Below are positions 45,076-56,745 of a DNA stretch of 64,000 nt, piece after piece. The notes below the pieces were generated by a model that saw only the letters and a list, made by a program, of their open reading frames with translations, did not search any database and was not told where the DNA came from. The DNA is taken from positions 1-64,000 of the forward strand of contig JABYQR010000264.1 of assembly GCA_022592445.1 (NCBI GenBank). The letters run 5' to 3'. The position numbers were made by a program, and so were the translations under genes. Source of the DNA: Cytidiella melzeri (lineage: Eukaryota; Basidiomycota; Agaricomycetes; Polyporales; Irpicaceae). Position 1 is the first letter of the stretch, and every line of letters begins with the position of its first letter.

Positions 45076-45816
45076 GTCCACCTGTCATAAGGCCCTCTAA
45101 TGAAGCTCCCTAATCGTGTTTTCGTGCCACTGTTGTCTGCCATCACACGTTCTTTCCGTACCGTACGGGCTCTCCCAACCACCCCTATGCTCCTCCCACA
45201 GCATCCGGCACTGTCCTTTCAACCGAGAGAGTTTGCCTACACAGAGCAGTAGCAACTGGAGATCCACCAACACTTACCTGAGTAGTGGGGGAGCCAAAAG
45301 ACAAGGAGTGTCTCGTGGACGTGAGCTTCAAACACCATGAGACAGGAGACTGGCTCGGTCGGAAATCAGACAGGCACCCATGGAGAGAGAAAACCAGTGT
45401 GAGAGGGCCAAGACAACAGGGTAGTGTCCGATGTCCGTCAATGGTCAAGTCAACAGGAGGTCGACCCTGGCGTCGTTTCTGGTAGAAAAGTCAAGGGGTT
45501 TGTGGTTGTGTCAGTGGCCAACTTCGACATTGTGGAGCTTGGATTTGTGTGTTAGTAGCAATAGAGAGACACTTAAGGCAGCAAATGGATTCACTAGCCC
45601 AGATGTGAAGGCAAACCAAAAACTTAACACAGTGAATGAATTCACCAACAAGAGTCTGGAGAAGTGGGGCAGCAATGGTTGTCAAGGTCGTTGTGATTGG
45701 AACTTAAGTCAAATTTGGGAGTGCTGATGGGAATCTTGGGCGCTCTGAGCCCCCATCGCGCGTCGCGTCGTGTCTTCCTGGAAGACAATTTACCACCACA
45801 CCACCACTACGACTAT

Positions 45817-46572
45817 TGACACGGAGACAAGGCTCGACGTGACAAACAGGGACACGAAGTGGATGACAATGAAGTGGTGGTGGTAGGCATGAAGCCCAGT
45901 ACTCTCACCAGCTATAAACCTTATGCAGATGTCTAGCCCAGTAAAGACCAAGTTAGTATTTGTACTACCAGCTATATAGTACAAGAGGGGGTGGCTTACC
46001 TAGCCCAGTAAAGACCAAAAGGTTGAGATGGGGGCTAGGAGCGTACATGTAGCAGTATATATAGACTTCAGGGACCTGCGCACAGACCATGTTGAGGGCA
46101 GGCTTTGCAAGAAGCCGTGTGAACGAAGAACAAAAGAACTACCTAAAGAAGAACAATAGCTATTGTCTAGACCTTCCCAAGAACTCTACTTGTGAGAGAA
46201 TCTATCTAAAGGGAGACCAACTATTGTATTCCATTCCCACACCTGTGAGGACATCCTTCCATAAAGAGCACAATAGGGAAAGAACAAAAGGAGTCCATGT
46301 GAACGGTATCTATGACGTCAAACCCTAGCTATGGGCTGAGCCATGTGCTTGTAGCCATGTGGGCTTACTTAAGCTAAGTCACATGCCAGTGTGACGTAGT
46401 AGCAAGTAATGTGACCGTGTGGAGCATCTAATCCACGTGCTACGGGCGCTTAATAGACGTGAAAAGGGAGTTTATGCAAAGAAGGTTGCAACTGGGTTGC
46501 AGCCCAGAGTTTTACAGATAAAAACAAGAGGTAAATTGCAAACATTAAGGGCTAGTCGGGCCATCCACAACA
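45817..46572 (-). mobile_element. solo LTR of family E, third copy
   Basis: 756 bp, homologous to 24638-25328 but longer, with an internal duplication around TAGCCCAGTAAAGACCA (about 45940 and 46002). Flanked by ACTAT at 45812-45816 and 46573-46577. Ends are TGTTGTGG... and ...CCGTGTCA on the minus strand. Confidence 0.92.
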
Positions 46573-46978
46573 ACTATGACGAATACCAACGCTGGCAACA
46601 CCACCACTCTAGATCCCTCGCCAGTGTATCATTCGCTGCATTGAGTTTCTGGATCTTGACCACTCAGGCTAGTGAATCTATTCGATGTCGTAGGACTCTG
46701 TGAACCCCTGAACTGTAGCCAGCATGCCTGCGCAAAAAGTGGTGAAATTGGATGAGTGTGAGTGGGTAAGCCTCTTACCGGTACGTACAATGCATCATGC
46801 GTTTGTTCCTTAGTCGTACAGGACAAACACTGCTTAGAACGCAGTTGGGCGAAAGGTGGCAAAAACCCGCTGTCAGCTTGTGTAGGATGCACACTTGGTG
46901 GGCGCGGGGAAGAACGCTTGTGTCGGTTTATTGGTCTGTCTCCAGTTCTCTCTTGCTCTTGCAACTTACCTATCCCAG

Positions 46979-47811
46979 GTAGGGTTTCGAAAGCTGAAGA
47001 ACACACCATCTGGCTACGACGTGTCTGGATTTCACAAAGGCGATGTCGCACCTGAGCCATTTGTGTATTCGAGCGCGTTCAACGCACTGCCGTCAAAGCA
47101 TGACATAGCGCAGCTTTGGGTGAGTCATTGACATATGCGCTGCTCCTGCACCTGTCGCCCACACAATCAACACGATCAACATAGCACTCTGTAGCACTAC
47201 TCTCACGCCCATGCTTGGCGGTTGAGCTGGCTATGCTCGAAGCAAGGGACATTGTAGAGAAATATGCTGAGGCCAAGGACTGCGTCAACTGTGGTAAGCA
47301 TCATGATTGCTGTTTCAGCACCTGTCCCGTACTGATATGGCATATAAGATGTATGTGGCGCATCAATACTTTTCATCACTATTTTCTGCAGCAAATGTGG
47401 GTGGGAGTTGTGCGATGGTTGCTCCAAGAGTGACGAGAAAGGTGCGTGTATACATTGAGACTCTGACAGTAGCTCATAGGCTTAGCCCTTGTCTCGTGCG
47501 AACATTCCTATCTCGCGTGCACTTGAGTGCAACAAGCAGCTCTAGAGCCGCTCTTAAGTGAAGTCGTCGCAGAATGCGAGACTGAATATCAGCCATTGCC
47601 GCTGGTGGAGACAAACGGGGCAAGAACCTCTATCAACCTAGCCAAGTTGGACCGGAAACTCTTTACTACTGCGCATACCAAGCCGCAGGAATTCCGCTGT
47701 TTGTGGTTGCAAGGGCTCCCCGCCATCGTCAATGTTGACGGCGGGGTATGTGGCGCGTGGTCGCCTTTAGAGCTGAAGGCTCGACATGGTGATAAGCGTG
47801 CAACGACCTGA
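46979..47811 (+). pseudogene. KDM3/JmjC-like gene fragment (several exons)
   Basis: Exon-like pieces with donors GTGAGT (47119) and GTAAGC (47293) and GTGCGT after GACGAGAAAG (about 47440). Products in order: SGYDVSGFHKGDVAPEPFVYSSAFNALP; ARDIVEKYAEAKDCVNC; CSKCGWELCDGCSKSDEK (two C-x2-C pairs); ALEPLLSEVVAECETEYQ...FRCLWLQGLPAIVNV...GAWSPLELKARHGD. The Cys cluster followed by W-x2-G-x-P-x-x-V and W-x-P...HGD recalls the zinc finger plus start of the JmjC domain of KDM3-type histone demethylases. The iron-binding H-x-D/E...H residues would come later and are missing; TGA at 47809 ends the frame. A fragment, identified from memory of the family. Confidence 0.45.
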
Positions 47812-49900
47812 CCTGCTCGGCACTGCTCCGCTTTGCTCGGCACTGCTCTGCTCTGCTTGGCACTGCTTGGCAACGTTCCTGCATGCAGTTTGTGGCAGAC
47901 TATACTTATCAACATGCTTATTTCCACATTTACGTCTGAATTGCTTGTGACTCAGGATGCCGGCAGAAGTTGTGTCAGAAGATGCTCTTTGTGCACAAGC
48001 TTCAAGCTTTGTTATGTATGTCCTGCTCATTTTCATTTGCTTTTTGCACACCAGCAGCTGTCGGCCCAAGTGACGGCAGGGGCCCATGGTTCCTCGAAGC
48101 ACATTGACATGCAGTCTGCCATCTGTTGTTATTTTAGGTTTTCCGCTCAAATTTGTTTCTATCCATTTATTCCCGCCGCCTGCCTTTTGTCATTTCGCAC
48201 AAACTGCTCGACCTTGTATTTGCGAAGCTATTCTATTTACATTGTGTTCCCCTGATCTGAGTCCCCTCCCGTGCGCGCATTAAAACTCTGCATTTACAAC
48301 ACCAACTTCGGTCATCCCTTCTCTCCCCTCCCTCTCGCGAGCGCGTACCTGCCTCGCCCTCAATACTTCCAGCTCTCCCTCTCTGTGCGGTAGGTGCCGC
48401 ATGCTTTTCTTGCCCACGGCCGTTCTCCCCTCTTGGTACGCCCTCAATGGCATTCAATTGTATCCCACGCACTCCTTACATCTTATTGGCTACTCTTACT
48501 GCCCACGCCACTGCTACTCAATCGCCCCATTCCCTCAAGGCAATCCCCTGCCCAGCTCGGGCCTGCCGTCGCCGATTGTTGACTCTCACGCCTGCAGCAC
48601 CTCAGAAAACCCTTCCACGTTCCGGTCGTCAAGTCTTGACATGCTCTCCCCTGGCGATGTGGTCAGAAAAGATATGGAAGGAAATCAGGTGGCTCAGTTC
48701 GATGGCTGAGGATGCAAAATGCATCTTGTATACATGTCCTTGCGCTAAACTCTTCCCCATGACTGTACGAGAGTGTCCAGCAGAGCTACAGCAAAAATGG
48801 TGATGTGCGGGTTCCGATGGTTGACTGGCTGCGCAATGGGCATCACTGCTTCTCGCGGGCTGGCACAGCAGAGTCAGAAAATGAAAATTATTTGTGTACA
48901 TACGTATTTGATTTCTTCAGGTTGATATACTCTACTACCTCAAGATTGAGAGCACAGCTCGGTTCTGGCTGAGAGGGATAGGCCGCTTGAGCGATGAGCA
49001 GCGGAAAAGAGTCCTGCAATCACACCGCCCGTTGTAGGGAACATTGCAACTTGTAGGTTGATAGTCCACATGTCAGGCGTGGTATGGAGACATTGAAGCA
49101 ATAAGAAACAACTCACCCGCCAGCATTTGGTTGACCTAATTCGACAACGTTGACCCCTCCGACCTCTCTAGCCTCTCTTGTGCAAGTCCACCGATTATCG
49201 CCCCACCCCAGGTAATTGTCCGACCGTGTTTCCGTAATGTGTTCAATCCTTCTTCAGTCCTTGTATAGCCTCTGGCCAGTAGGCCCCCCTCTGGTAAACA
49301 ACCGTTTGAATATATAGAGAATAAAACCCCTTCTTACCAGCTGGAAGATGGGACCGTAATGCGGACTGCCCACTTCCCGTTTAGGCTCTACCAAAAAAAA
49401 AACAGAATGATCGCCGCAAGATGTCACGAATCACAATGTCCACTGTAACTTCACATAATCAGTGGTTGGTTATCCAAATTGCTGTCAGTGACCCTCCGTC
49501 ACGGGTGCTGGTATTGCATAAACTGCGACTAGAGAACACGCGTTGATGTACACAACATGTCAAAACCGGATGTTTATGGAATGTAACACGCTGCCTTCCT
49601 ATTAAACCGGAAATTAGGCGTCTAGGTTTGCGTATTCTGAGCCCTTATATGCTGTGGATTACACGAATCAATATGTGTAATCATTGCATAACCGGAACAT
49701 TAACACTCAATTAAATATTAAAGAATACCTGATGGACACGCAAAGATTACACAATGCAGTGGGATTCAATAACATAGCAGCGTAAATGTAAAGATTGTTT
49801 GATAAACACATTGAGTAAGCAGCCGTGCAACATGTGAGCTTTTGTTGAATCTTATTTGAAACATTCTTAACACATTCTGCTGTCTATTATACTACTCCAT
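47812..49900. other. Region without a supportable gene
   Basis: Holds a short tandem GCTCGGCACTGCTCTGCT repeat (47817-47875), a possible exon scrap (ILYYLKIESTARFWLRGIG, about 48925) and AT-rich DNA after 49300. Nothing else recognised. Confidence 0.45.
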
Positions 49901-49904
49901 ACCC

Positions 49905-50160
49905 AGTGAAATCTGTACATATCATACACCGTTGGATGGCCCTATCTTGGCGCAACATCCTCTACAAAAGTCCTGTCAATTGAAGTGGAATTTAGCAAGT
50001 TATGGCCAGGCTACTGGAAAAAGTCATCCAGACTCAGATTTAAACTCTACTCTTGCTGGCACATGATGTCAAATGCTGGTCAGGTACATGTGCAGCAATC
50101 TCTAGACATTGCTTACTTTCTGAACAAGGAACACAGTCAGAACACTAGCGTTAGCAGGGC
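49905..50160 (+). repeat. Mosaic module P, copy 1
   Basis: Matches the reverse complement of 51940-52255 over most of its length (shared words CTATCTTG..GCAACATCC, GAAGTGGAATT, AGCAAGTTATGGCCAG, CATCCAGACTCA). Its right part also matches 53010-53110 directly. Confidence 0.85.
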
Positions 50161-50789
50161 CAGCAAGCGGCAAGTACAATTCCTGAAGATTGAATGAAAT
50201 ATTACTTTTGAGCCAGATTTGTAAGTAAACTTGGTGCTGGTAACAGCCTCAACAAGCAATTTTGTTGGGAATAGCTTCTTTGATCTGTTATGTATAGTAA
50301 GTTGGTGGTTTGTCTTCACTGGAGCACACAATCATTTAGGAAAGAAGGAGGATTGTGCTGTATTGTTTGAAGTGCAAAAATGGGTGTGAGTACAGAATTA
50401 AGCCAGGTTTGTGGAGTAGAGCATGGGTCAAGATTGTGTGACCTGTGTCTTCTTCTTAATGGCGTTGTACTATGTTGAATAATCTAGATGCAATTTGGTA
50501 AACTGCAGGAGCAGGGTTAAAAGTGATTATGTTATGAATAGCAAATTGAATAAATCATGTAGCATGAAATAGTGATTTGTACCTGTCACTTTCTTATCAA
50601 AAAGAACCTCAGAAAACAAATCTGTTTCTGGTAAGGACCTTGCCAAGCCATCTGGTCATGTATATTGACTGTTTTACAGGCATTTGCTATTGGTGACACC
50701 TTTGATAGGCAACTTGATGAGGGATAAATTGACTGTACTACAATTGATAAGTTTGGTTGCGGGAAAAGGAGCCGTACATTGATGGAGGT

Positions 50790-50945
50790 AGTCACCAATG
50801 GTAGCAAGGGGCTTCATCTATCTTGTCATTAATCTTGTGCAGTGTTCACTGCTGATTCTAGAGAATACTTGCTTCAATAATGAAGGGCATTAAGGGTATC
50901 TCATTAGATTAATTGGTAAAACATGTTACATGTGTCCTGTCAATG
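50790..50945 (-). repeat. Mosaic module Q, copy 1 (inverted)
   Basis: Reverse-complement match to 52862-53010 and 54706-54845: shared GTAACATGTTnTGnGAGTTG, GAAGCAAGTA, GCAGTGAACACT and TAATGnnAAnATATGAAGC. It adjoins the satellite array in all three places. Confidence 0.85.
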
Positions 50946-50953
50946 TCTGCACT

Positions 50954-51930
50954 GCCTCACCCACACTGGAGCTGCCACCAGGCAGGGTTCTGATCGCAAC
51001 TCCTGCTTATAGAGCAACCGGTGGTTGTGAAACTGTGTGGGGGGGGATCAAAGGCAGTGCTCTATGCTGATGCAACCACATCCTGTTCATGTCTGAACTG
51101 CCTCAGCCCATTGCCGCAGGCTATCTTCTGATGGTAACCCATCCTTAGAGAGCAACTAATGGTTGGGAAACTTTGTGGAACAATCTGATGCAGTGCTTGC
51201 TGCTGATGCAACCATGTCCTGTTGATGTCCGAGCTGCATCACCCCTATTGGAACTGCCACAAAGTGTGTTCTGATTGTAACTCTTGCTTATAGAGCAACT
51301 GGTAGTTGTAAAACTTATGGAAGAATCAAATGCTGTGCTTGCTGCCAATGCGACCATGTACTATTCATGTCTGAACTGCCTCACCCCCATTGAAACTGCC
51401 ACAGTTGTAACTTCTGCTGAGAAAGTAGTGGCTGTGAGACTTTGTGGACCAATTGAATGCAGCACTGGCTGCTGATGAAACCATGTCCAGCTGATGTCTG
51501 CACTGCCTCACCCCCATTGGAGCTGCCACAGGCTGTGTTCTGATTGTGACTCCTGCTTATAGAGCAACTGTTGGTTGTATATCTGTATGGAAGAATCAAA
51601 CACAGTGCTTAATGCCGATGCAAGCACGTCCTGTGGATGTCTCAATTGTATTGGCCCCACTAGAACTGCCACAGGCTGTGTTCTGATTGTAACCTGCTTA
51701 TAGAGCCACTGGGGGTTGTGAAAATTTGTGCAACAATCCAATGCAGTGCTTGCTACTGATGTAACCATGTCCTGTTCATGTCTGAACTGCCTCACCCCCA
51801 TTGGAACTGCCACAGGCTGTGTTCTGATTGTAACTCCTGCTTGAAGACCAACTCACAGTTGTGAAACTTTGTGGAACAAACAGATACATTTTTCACTGCT
51901 AATGCAGCCACAAGTTTACATTGTCCAAGA
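50954..51930 (-). repeat. Satellite-like array, about seven 127-147-bp units
   Basis: Units begin near 50954, 51101, 51237, 51379, 51506, 51651 and 51790 with CCTCACCCCCATTGGAACTGCCACAGG-like sequence, then CTCCTGCTTATAGAGCAACT, GTTGTGAAACTTTGTGG and GATGCAACCATGTCCTG. Copies differ by substitutions and small indels. ORFs inside are by-products of the repeat. Confidence 0.92.
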
Positions 51931-51939
51931 ATGTAGGGG

Positions 51940-52260
51940 TTAAGAATTTGTAGTTAGCTTCCAAAGTACTGGTAATTCTTGCTCAGAGTCAATACTATGA
52001 GTGGCATTTCTTCTGATTGTATTCCTTGTTAAGAGAAAAAGCAATGTCCGTAGATTGCTGCATGAACCTGACCAGGATTTGACATTATTTGCCAGCAGGA
52101 GTGGAGTTTGAAATTTTGAGTCTGGATGATTTCTTTTTTCAGTAGACTGGCCATAACTTGCTGAATTCCACTTCAATTTACAGGATGTTTGTACCAGGAT
52201 GTTGCCACAAGATAGGGCTATCCAGTGGTGTACTATATGTACAGATTTGTACCCATATGC
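51940..52260 (-). repeat. Mosaic module P, copy 2 (inverted)
   Basis: Inverted counterpart of 49905-50160. Together they bracket the module Q and left satellite array as about 260-bp inverted repeats. Confidence 0.85.
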
Positions 52261-52394
52261 AGTCTGTAAAATCAAAAACTGCATTTAGATTGCAAAAGTG
52301 ATCTGATACAAAGTTATAAAGGGCTTATAACAAGACCAGTGTGATGCCATCAGCTGGATTCATTGTTTTGTTATTGACACTGTAACTGTCTGTA

Positions 52395-52510
52395 TTCTGC
52401 CATCAAATTACCACACTTTGGGGGACAAAAAGGTCACATCCGAAAAGGCATTAATGTGCTGGAGCACACTGGAACAATCCTTCTTCATTCTTCAGGAATT
52501 GTAACATGCA
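52395..52510 (-). repeat. Mosaic module S, copy 1
   Basis: Reverse complement matches 56629-56745 (shared ATTCCTGAAGAATGAAGAA, GATGTGACCTTTTTGTCCC). It shows that the mosaic and the flank of the secreted-protein gene share sequence. Confidence 0.8.
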
Positions 52511-52629
52511 ACACCTGTTATTGGGTCTGAGGAAGAGTTACCAGTAGTTTGGAAGTTAACAAAACATCCTCAACCCCTACCCTCTTGGACAATGTAACTT
52601 TGTGGTTACATCAGTAGCAAGTACTGCAT

Positions 52630-53237
52630 CCGATTGTTCCAAAGTTTCAAAACCGTTAGTTGCTCTCTTAGCAGTAGTTACAATCAGAACACAGCCTGTG
52701 GCAGTTCAAACATCAACAGTATGTGGCTGCATCAGCAGCAAGCACTGCATTTGACTGTTCCACAAAGTTTTACAACCATTAGTTCCTCTCCATGTAGGAT
52801 TTACAATTGGGACACAGCCTGGGACAGTTCCAATGGGCATGAGGCAGCTCAGACATCAACAAGACACTTGTAACATGTTTTGAGAGTTGATTGAGTGAGA
52901 CATTAACAAGCCCTTCATTGTTGAAGCAAGTAATTTCCTGGCAACAGCAGTGAACACTGCTCAAGATTAATGGTAAAATATGTGAAGCCCTTGCTACCAC
53001 TGGTGACTACCACTCTTGCTGGCACATAATGTCAAACCATGGTCAGGTACAGCTACAGCAATCTACAGACATTGCTTGCTCTCTGAACAAGGAATACAAT
53101 CAGAACACATGCCACAAATATTGTTGGTTCTGAGCAAGAAATAAAAGTAGTTAGGAAGCTAACAAAACAAATGCAACCCCTACATTCTTGGACAATGTAA
53201 ATTTGGGGTTGCATCAGCAGTGAGCACTGCATCCGAT
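52630..53237 (+). repeat. Satellite units and modules Q and P, direct orientation
   Basis: Two satellite units (52640-52860), module Q (52862-53010), module P part (53005-53120), a piece like 52500-52620, then the start of another satellite unit (53205-53237) interrupted by the solo LTR at 53238. Confidence 0.82.
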
Positions 53238-53760
53238 TGTCAAAGCGAGATTGTATCGCTGATTATCAGACATTGGATCTATGGACAATGTAGATTAGAT
53301 ATGTAGATAGATGAGATCAGATAGTACATAGCATGTGATTCCACCATCCTTATGATCACACACGATGCGATACTTGCACCATATGGCATCGTGTTCCAGT
53401 AGTTTCCATGACTGAATAGCAGAAGTACCATGAGGCTTCTGCATGACTCATATTTCATATACCAAATGTATTGAGCTTACTAAAGGCTCAGTCAGCACCA
53501 TTCAGTTATGTAGGATGCTCAGTCATCGCTTACATTCTCTATTCAGTAGTATTAGCAAGCAGGACTGTGCATTACCAATCATTACTCATAGGATTACCAA
53601 TCCTTACCAATCCTTACTCATATGACATTACTGTAGCATTAGTAATCTAGTTACAGACATGTATATATACCGCTCCTAGAAAGCAGAGAAATAATAAGAC
53701 ACTTACTCCCAGAGTTAGTTGACTCTTCTAGTCATCCCCTACACTCGTAACTTTCAAACA
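53238..53760. mobile_element. solo LTR (family F) inserted in the satellite array
   Basis: 523 bp, TGTCAAAGCG...CTTTCAAACA, flanked by CCGAT at 53233-53237 and 53761-53765. Removing it restores the satellite unit (GCATCCGATTGTTnCACAAAG). TATA-like GTATATATACC near 53659 and an AATAATAA run at about 53689 suggest plus orientation. Short size and ends are like copia LTRs. Confidence 0.9.
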
Positions 53761-53765
53761 CCGAT

Positions 53766-54845
53766 TGTTACACAAAGTTTTACAACCGCTACCAAAGCAG
53801 GAGTCACAATCAGAACACAGCCTGTGGCAGTTCCAATGGGGGTGAGGCAGTTCAGACATCAGCAGGACATGGTTGCATCAGCAACAAGCACTGCATCAAA
53901 TTGTTGCACAAAGTTTCACAACCATGAGTTGCTCTCTAAGGAGGAATTAGAATCAGAACATAGCCTGTGGCAGTTCTAATGGGGCTGAAGCAGTTAAGAT
54001 ATCAACAGGACGCGGTTGCATCACCATAGAACACTGCCTTTGATCCTTTCGTACAGTTTCACAACCACCAGTTGCTCTATAAGCAGGAGTTCCAATTGAT
54101 ACACAGCCTGTGGCAGCTCTGATGGGGGTGAGGTAGCGCAGATATCAGCTGGATGTGGTTTCATCAGCAGCCAGCACTGCATTCAATTGGTCCACAAAGT
54201 TTCACAACCACTGAGTTCCAAGCAGGAGTTACAGCTGTGCCAGTTTCAATGGGGGTGAGGCAGCTCAGACATCAACAGTGCATGATTGCATTGGCAGCAA
54301 GCACTGCATTCAATTGGTTCACAAGTTATCACCACTCTCTATGCAGAAGTTACAGTCAGAACACAATCTGTGGCAGTTCCAACAGGGGTGATGCAGCTCA
54401 GACATCAACAGGGCATGGTTGCATCAGCAGCAACCACTGTGTCGGATTGTTTCACAAAGTTTCACAACCATCAATTGCTCTTTAAGGAGGAAATAAAATC
54501 AGAACATAGCCTGTGGCAGTTCTAATGGGGCTGAAGCAGTTCAGACATCAACAGGATGTGGTTGCATCAACATCGAGCACTGCCTTTGATTCTTCCATAC
54601 AGTGTCACAACCACCAGTTTCTCTATAAGCAGGAGTACAATTAGAACACAGCCTGTGGCCGCTCTGATGGGGGTGAGGCAGCGCAGGCATCAACAGGACA
54701 CATGTAACATGTTCTGGGAGTTGATATGATGAGACACCCTCAAGCTCTTCATTCCTGAAGCAAGTAGTTTTCTAGGATCAGCAGTGAACACTCCACACGG
54801 TTAATGACAAGATATATGAAGCACCTTGCTAACATTGATGACTAC
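53766..54845 (+). repeat. Satellite-like array, direct orientation, plus module Q
   Basis: About seven 130-160-bp units, the reverse complement of those at 50954-51930, each with CAAAGTTTCACAACCA, GTTGCTCT..AAGCAGGAGT, CAGCCTGTGGCAGTTC and AATGGGGGTGAGGCAG. Closed by module Q (54706-54845) exactly as the left array is opened by it. Confidence 0.92.
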
Positions 54846-55261
54846 CTTTATTAGTGTATGCTTGCTTTTCCTGCAGCCAAACTTGTCAATTGTAATACAA
54901 TCACTCTGACTCAGACCAAAGGGGTTGCAGATAATATTCGTCACTTGGCCAGCTATTAATGGCTATTTAAACAAGATTACTCAGTCAAGCTGCTACCAGT
55001 TGCAAATTTGCCTAATAATTTGACTCAGAAAAGCATCATTTCTTCTAGCCTTCAGGATTTGTACTTACTGCTTGCTGGTCCATCTTGTTAACACTAGTAC
55101 AATACGTCTGGGCACTGGGAACACAATTAGTAAGCAGCTGCCTCTCCCAATCTCTTGTTTTTGTTTTTGCTTACAGTGTCAAACAGTTTCTAGATAATAC
55201 TTTGAGTTTAGTATGAATCCTTGACTGCTGTCAGTCATTGTGCATTGACAGTCAAATTTTC

Positions 55262-55415
55262 TGAAGGTACCTACAGGTATACCTGTGGTGGCAAAATCTA
55301 GTTACCTGCACCTGTGACATACCTCTAGAGGTAGGTATCTGCTACCTGCGGATAGGATACTTGCAGGTGTTGGTGCAGGTCAACCTACAGGTCACCACAG
55401 GTATTTGCCACCCAT
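55262..55415. repeat. ACCTGCAGGT-type inverted repeats
   Basis: The word ACCTGnAGGT and its parts recur about ten times in both orientations (ACCTACAGGTATACCTGTGG, AGGTACCT, CTTGCAGG, CTACAGGTCACCACAGGT). Low-complexity palindromic DNA, role unknown. Confidence 0.7.
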
Positions 55416-55689
55416 GCCAAGCTTGAACACGCAGCAATCGGTAGCCATTACATGTGACTTCATCATGATTGTTCCAGTCTGAAGAACACAGCATGCAGTT
55501 GCTATGAGAATGAGGCTGTTCAGATGTCCAAAGGACCCATGTAGCCTGTTTGGGACCTAATTGTAACAAGACATCTCCATCTCCTATAATTTTGAAGCAT
55601 GGCAGTGCACTGTTTGTTGCATCGGCACTGCACATGAACAATAGAAGATATAATCCCTCCTGTCCCCATCCTCATACCTCAGTACCCAT

Positions 55690-56015
55690 TCATTCTTCCT
55701 TCTCTCATTGCTCTAGTGCTGGTCAGCAAGTGCAATTTCTTTGTCTTGCACTCACCTTGTGTTATTGACATTGTTCTTAGCTGTTATACTGTCCATTCAA
55801 ACACATATAAAAACCAATCCTCATCCTTGCTTCGTTGCTTCAGCACTGGTTGGTAAAACCATGTTTGTTTGTGCCATACTCATCTTGTGTCACTGTACTG
55901 ACATTGTTCTCACAGCTAGCTGTATCATTGGCTATTCAAACCATCCCAACCCATCCATCATCCTTGTACCTGCTTCAGTGTTTTCTCATTGCTTCAGCAC
56001 TGCCGTGTAAGTACA
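55690..56015 (+). repeat. Triplicated module upstream of the secreted-protein gene
   Basis: Three imperfect copies (about 55690, 55825, 55980) of a 130-155-bp unit containing CTCATTGCTTCAGCACTGGT, TGTCTT/CATACTCA..CTTGTGT, TGACATTGTTCTnAnAGCTGT and TATTCAAACCAT. A TATA-like CATATAAAAACC is in the first (55803). A GTAAGT at 56009 could open a 5'-leader intron. Confidence 0.7.
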
Positions 56016-56099
56016 TTGCTGCTCTTGGTGCACATCACTTTACTTATATCATTCCTACGATCAGCTGTCTTTCACCACCTTTGAACCTTCCAAGCCATT

Positions 56100-56549
56100 A
56101 TGCGCTTCTCAATCGCTCTTGCTTTGTTTGCCACCTTTGTTGCTGCAGGATCACACACAGAGAATGTGTCTGCCATTCCTCATGGCAGCATGCAATCATG
56201 CTATCCAACTTCCTCCTGCAACTTGGAGACACAGGCCAGCACAGGCACAGATGACATTCCTGGCAATCTGTCTGTCCTTCATCAAACAAATCTCACCAAA
56301 CGTGACATCCCCCAAAAAATCATGACTTGTTATCTTATCTTAGAGATGTTAGTGGCGAATAAGGAGGTTTCAAAGGAAGACCTTGTCGAAATGCGGAAGA
56401 GAATGCAGCAAACGATTGACACAACTGAAAAAGTTCCTGGTGGACGGGAATATAGTCTTGCCAGGTGCATGTACAGAATGCTCAAGTACTACAAGAGAAA
56501 CCCCAAACTTGATGGTGGACCTACCCTTGTAGATATACTATTATCATAA
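56100..56549 (+). CDS. Small secreted protein with Kex2 site
   Basis: 149 codons, one exon. Signal peptide at residues 1-17 or so (MRFSIALALFATFVAAG), a Ser/Thr-rich propeptide with two Cys (C34, C40), then LTKR at 65-68, a Kex2 (Lys-Arg) cleavage site. The mature part (from D69, 81 residues) is helical with C77 and C123 (MTCYLILEMLVANKEVSKEDLVEMRKRMQQ; SLARCMYRMLKYYKRN). It would pass through the secretory pathway and be cut in the Golgi. Size, Kex2 site and isolated position in repeats are like effector-type or peptide-like secreted proteins, but I recognise no family. The frame is clean, unlike its surroundings. Confidence 0.75.
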   Translation: MRFSIALALFATFVAAGSHTENVSAIPHGSMQSCYPTSSCNLETQASTGTDDIPGNLSVLHQTNLTKRDIPQKIMTCYLILEMLVANKEVSKEDLVEMRKRMQQTIDTTEKVPGGREYSLARCMYRMLKYYKRNPKLDGGPTLVDILLS

Positions 56550-56628
56550 AGCATCCTTGAGTGATGTTACTCTTCATTATGACATGTAAAGAACAATGCA
56601 AATGATGTGTCTTCAAGCTCAAGAAAAC

Positions 56629-56745
56629 CACATGTTACGATTCCTGAAGAATGAAGAAGAATCGTTTCAGTTCGCGCCAGCGCATTGATGCTTTTTCAGA
56701 TGTGACCTTTTTGTCCCCACAACTGTGGGAATTTGATTGGGTAAT
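56629..56745 (+). repeat. Mosaic module S, copy 2
   Basis: Just downstream of the secreted-protein gene; inverted match to 52395-52510. Confidence 0.8.

Noticed and set aside
51145..51813. Series of 60-100-codon ORFs in the satellite arrays
   Set aside because: They repeat with the satellite unit and change frame with its indels.
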